Of a stretch of DNA of 36,260 nt, positions 34,172 to 36,260 are shown one piece after another. The translations under genes were made by a program, and so were the position numbers. A model generated the notes under the pieces. That model worked only from the letters and a program-made list of their open reading frames with translations, was not told the origin of the DNA and did not search any database. How positions within the stretch are numbered: the stretch's first letter is position 1; each line of letters opens with the position of its first letter. Location of the stretch: positions 1 through 36,260 of the forward strand of contig CAIYTF010000168.1 of NCBI GenBank assembly GCA_903929035.1, in the 5' to 3' direction. This stretch comes from an uncultured Ignavibacteriales bacterium. GTDB taxonomy: Bacteria > Bacteroidota > Ignavibacteria > Ignavibacteriales > Ignavibacteriaceae.

Positions 34172-35514
34172 ACACTAAAGGTTCGATATTAATTGTTGAT
34201 GATGAAGAAATTGTCAGGCAGTCTTTGTTTGATTGGTTTGAAGAGGATAATTACGAAACAGTAGCGGCTGAGACCGCGGAAATAGCACTAAAGAAATACA
34301 GGGAAAAGAAATTCGACCTCATTCTTGCAGATATGAAAATGCCCGGGATGAGCGGATTGCAGCTGCTGGAAAAAATTAAGGAAATTGACGGTGACGCGTT
34401 CGTGATAATCATTACCGCGTTCGCCTCTGTTTCAACTGCTATTCAGGCATTGAAAGACGGTGCTTATGACTACATAACCAAACCCGTTGACCCCGATGAA
34501 CTTACACATCTTGTTGAAAAGGCATTCAGGCAAATACATCTGAAGAAAGAGAACTTTCAGCTAAAATCAAGTTACGATGAAATGATTCGTCCCGATAACC
34601 TTGTCGGTGACAGCGAGCAGATGCAAAAAGTGTTTTCACTCATTCAAACAGTCGCGCCGGCTAACACCACTGTAATGATTCGCGGTGAAAGCGGAACCGG
34701 CAAGGAATTAGTCGCGCGCGCGATTCACATTAACAGCGCGAGAAAATATTTTCCGATTGTAACAGTAAACTGCGGCGCACTTGCAGAATCAATTTTAGAA
34801 AGCGAATTATTCGGTCACGAAAAAGGGGCATTCACCGGCGCGCATTACAAACGCAAAGGAAAATTTGAGCTTGCCGATGGCGGTACTATCTTTCTTGACG
34901 AAATCGGCTCTGTCACGCCCAAAACGCAAGTTGAGCTATTGCGCGTTCTGGATACAAAACAATTTACAAGGCTTGGAGGAAACGATGTTATTAACAGCGA
35001 TTTCCGAATTATCACGGCTACAAATGAATCGTTAGAGGCAATGGTGAAAGACGGGCGTTTCAGGGAAGACCTTTACTACCGGTTAAACGTGTTCACGATA
35101 TTTATTCCGCCGCTCCGCGAACGTGCAGAAGATATTCCCGCCCTCGCGTTTTATTTCTTGAAGAAATTTTCAACCGCTATGAACAAGCGTATTCACGACA
35201 TAGACTGCGAAGCAATTGACTTTATGACCCGGTACTCCTGGCCCGGCAACATTCGCGAATTAGAAAATGCCATCGAGCGGGCAGTGGTTATTTGTAAAGA
35301 ATCGTCTATAGGTATTCAGGATTTGCCTATCACTCGGGACAGATTTACAGTATCCGGCGCGGAGGATAAATCGCTGGCTGCCCTTGAAAAAAGATACATT
35401 GCAGCAATGCTATCGGAAAATTCTTGGAATATTTCAAAAACCGCGGAACAATTGGCAATTGACAGGGTTACATTGTATAATAAAATCAACAAATACAATC
35501 TGCAAAAGCCCTGA
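34168..35514 (+). CDS. NtrC-family sigma-54-dependent response regulator
   Basis: A 448-residue three-domain regulator. The receiver (1-120) has the acidic pair Asp11/Asp12, phosphorylation site Asp55 (ILADMKMPG) and switch residues Thr83 and Lys105. The AAA+ domain (145-385) has Walker A GESGTGKE (173-180), the sigma-54 contact loop GAFTGA (220-225), Walker B TIFLDEIG (240-247) and the arginine-finger region FREDLYYRLNV. The Fis-type helix-turn-helix (405-445) has NISKTAEQLAIDRVTLYNKI. All functional motifs are intact, so it should open sigma-54 promoters when phosphorylated by the upstream kinase. Its start overlaps the kinase stop (ATGA). The near-perfect sigma-54 site at 15224-15238 is a candidate target. 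Confidence 0.95.
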   Translation: MNTKGSILIVDDEEIVRQSLFDWFEEDNYETVAAETAEIALKKYREKKFDLILADMKMPGMSGLQLLEKIKEIDGDAFVIIITAFASVSTAIQALKDGAYDYITKPVDPDELTHLVEKAFRQIHLKKENFQLKSSYDEMIRPDNLVGDSEQMQKVFSLIQTVAPANTTVMIRGESGTGKELVARAIHINSARKYFPIVTVNCGALAESILESELFGHEKGAFTGAHYKRKGKFELADGGTIFLDEIGSVTPKTQVELLRVLDTKQFTRLGGNDVINSDFRIITATNESLEAMVKDGRFREDLYYRLNVFTIFIPPLRERAEDIPALAFYFLKKFSTAMNKRIHDIDCEAIDFMTRYSWPGNIRELENAIERAVVICKESSIGIQDLPITRDRFTVSGAEDKSLAALEKRYIAAMLSENSWNISKTAEQLAIDRVTLYNKINKYNLQKP

Positions 35515-36047
35515 TGACCTCGATGGTTTTTATCGCGCCCCTGCAGCTTTCCAATATAGATATTCTGCCGGATATTCAACAACATATTGTTAACCGCCTG
35601 CAGTGTGATACGCGATATATTGACCTGCCGTTAGATGTTGAGTCAGTAAAATCACCGGAACGAAATCAGTATTACTCAACAAAGCTGATAGCACAGGCTT
35701 TGAAACTGACCAATGAATATGAAGGGACAGTGCTGCTGCTTGTTGATGTGGACATATACATACCAATATTTACATTCCTGTTTGGCGAGGCGCAGCTGCG
35801 CGGAAAACATTCTATTGTTTCGCTATGCCGGCTGCACGAAGAATTTTACACCGGCAAAAGCGACAACAAACTGCTCTTCCGGCGCGCGATGAAAGAAATC
35901 TATCACGAGCTCGGGCACAACTTCGGATTATTGCACTGCAACAATTGGGAATGTGTTATGCACTCTTCATCGGCAATAGAAGAAGTGGATTTGAAAGGGG
36001 ACTTTTATTGCAAGCAATGCAGAGCAGCAGCCGGAATCGCGGATTAA
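35514..36047 (+). CDS. amzA: Archaemetzincin-family zinc metallopeptidase
   Basis: A 177-residue protein without a signal peptide, so probably cytoplasmic. It has the archaemetzincin signature HELGHNFGLLHC (His131, Glu132, His135, Gly138, His141, Cys142). The second structural zinc site follows: Cys147 in CVMHSS and the CKQC pair (Cys166, Cys169). The extended metzincin helix, Met-turn region (VMH) and length are typical of the archaeal/bacterial family. Substrates of this family are poorly known; aminopeptidase-like activity has been reported for human members. The ATG overlaps the regulator stop codon by one base (TGATG), so it belongs to the kinase/regulator operon. Confidence 0.92.
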   Translation: MTSMVFIAPLQLSNIDILPDIQQHIVNRLQCDTRYIDLPLDVESVKSPERNQYYSTKLIAQALKLTNEYEGTVLLLVDVDIYIPIFTFLFGEAQLRGKHSIVSLCRLHEEFYTGKSDNKLLFRRAMKEIYHELGHNFGLLHCNNWECVMHSSSAIEEVDLKGDFYCKQCRAAAGIAD

Positions 36048-36086
36048 GTCCTTGTAAAAGAAATAACTTTTTCATCTTCTAAAATC

Positions 36087-36260
36087 GTAACTACTCAGCC
36101 TCCTGAAATCAAGAAAATATACGGTGCTAATATTATGTCCCAAAGGGACTAAATTTGAATAACCGTGAGTGACAACTCACGGGAGAATGATAAAAAGCAT
36201 CTATGTCCCCGAAGGGGGCAAATTCACGCCGCATTAGTTCGCCCCCTTTCGGGGACGTTA
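36087..36260 (+). repeat. Nested-hairpin element, copy 3 (truncated by window end)
   Basis: It begins with the same terminal repeat GTAACTACTCAGCCT and follows copy 2 nearly base for base through the GTCCC, CCGTGAGT and both GTCCCC-type hairpins, then leaves the window. It has the same orientation as copy 2 and begins 40 bp after the archaemetzincin stop codon. Confidence 0.93.

Overview
The window looks like a chromosomal segment from an anaerobic or facultative member of the Ignavibacteria / Bacteroidota–Chlorobiota assemblage. The reasons are a type IX secretion (T9SS) sorting domain with the NYPNPFNP motif (gene at 30369-31427), a PorV-family outer-membrane protein, a SusC-like TonB receptor with a carboxypeptidase-regulatory domain, AT-rich spacers, weak Shine-Dalgarno signals, and many c-type cytochromes. 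The phylum-level placement is inference from these gene families. No rRNA, tRNA, integrase, transposase gene or CRISPR array was recognised.

Layout: (1) 1-2275, minus: a five-PAS histidine kinase cut by the window edge. (2) 2391-2661: first copy of a ~265-bp element made of nested hairpins. (3) 2826-5484, plus: a 15-repeat TPR protein and a YwqK/MORN-like protein with a TonB C-terminal domain, separated by an 81-bp dispersed repeat. (4) PdxB (vitamin B6 synthesis, minus) divergent from an MFS transporter (plus). (5) 8059-15179, minus: a five-gene cytochrome operon. In transcription order it encodes a small monohaem cytochrome c, a 13-haem c / b-type fusion resembling CbcL, a 19-haem cytochrome, a stand-alone cytochrome b, and a 7-haem NapC/NrfH-family protein resembling ImcH. 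A sequence matching the sigma-54 promoter (TGGCAC-N5-TTGC) lies directly upstream. (6) 15504-16190, minus: a HEPN/MNT pair whose HEPN gene carries a one-base frameshift. (7) 16425-31427, minus: a secretion and proteolysis cluster (T9SS-sorted protein, TonB receptor, large secreted protein with a CXXCH motif, PorV-like protein, M16 peptidase, M1-M28-PDZ fusion peptidase, PD40 beta-propeller). (8) 31966-32230: second copy of the hairpin element. (9) 32428-36047, plus: a small ORF, a histidine kinase with two c-haem-like motifs in its extracytoplasmic sensor, an NtrC-type sigma-54 activator and an archaemetzincin, all tightly packed. (10) 36087-end: third, truncated copy of the hairpin element.

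How it may fit together (inference): the cytochrome operon would move electrons from the quinone pool through two different inner-membrane quinol-oxidising modules into a haem-rich periplasmic pool, as in metal-reducing or extracellularly respiring bacteria. No outer-membrane porin-cytochrome conduit or terminal reductase is present. The haem-carrying kinase plus NtrC regulator is a natural candidate to sense redox state or a ligand and to switch on the sigma-54 promoter in front of the cytochromes, although it lies 17 kb away. The second cluster looks like a surface protein-secretion, nutrient-uptake and peptide-degrading module.
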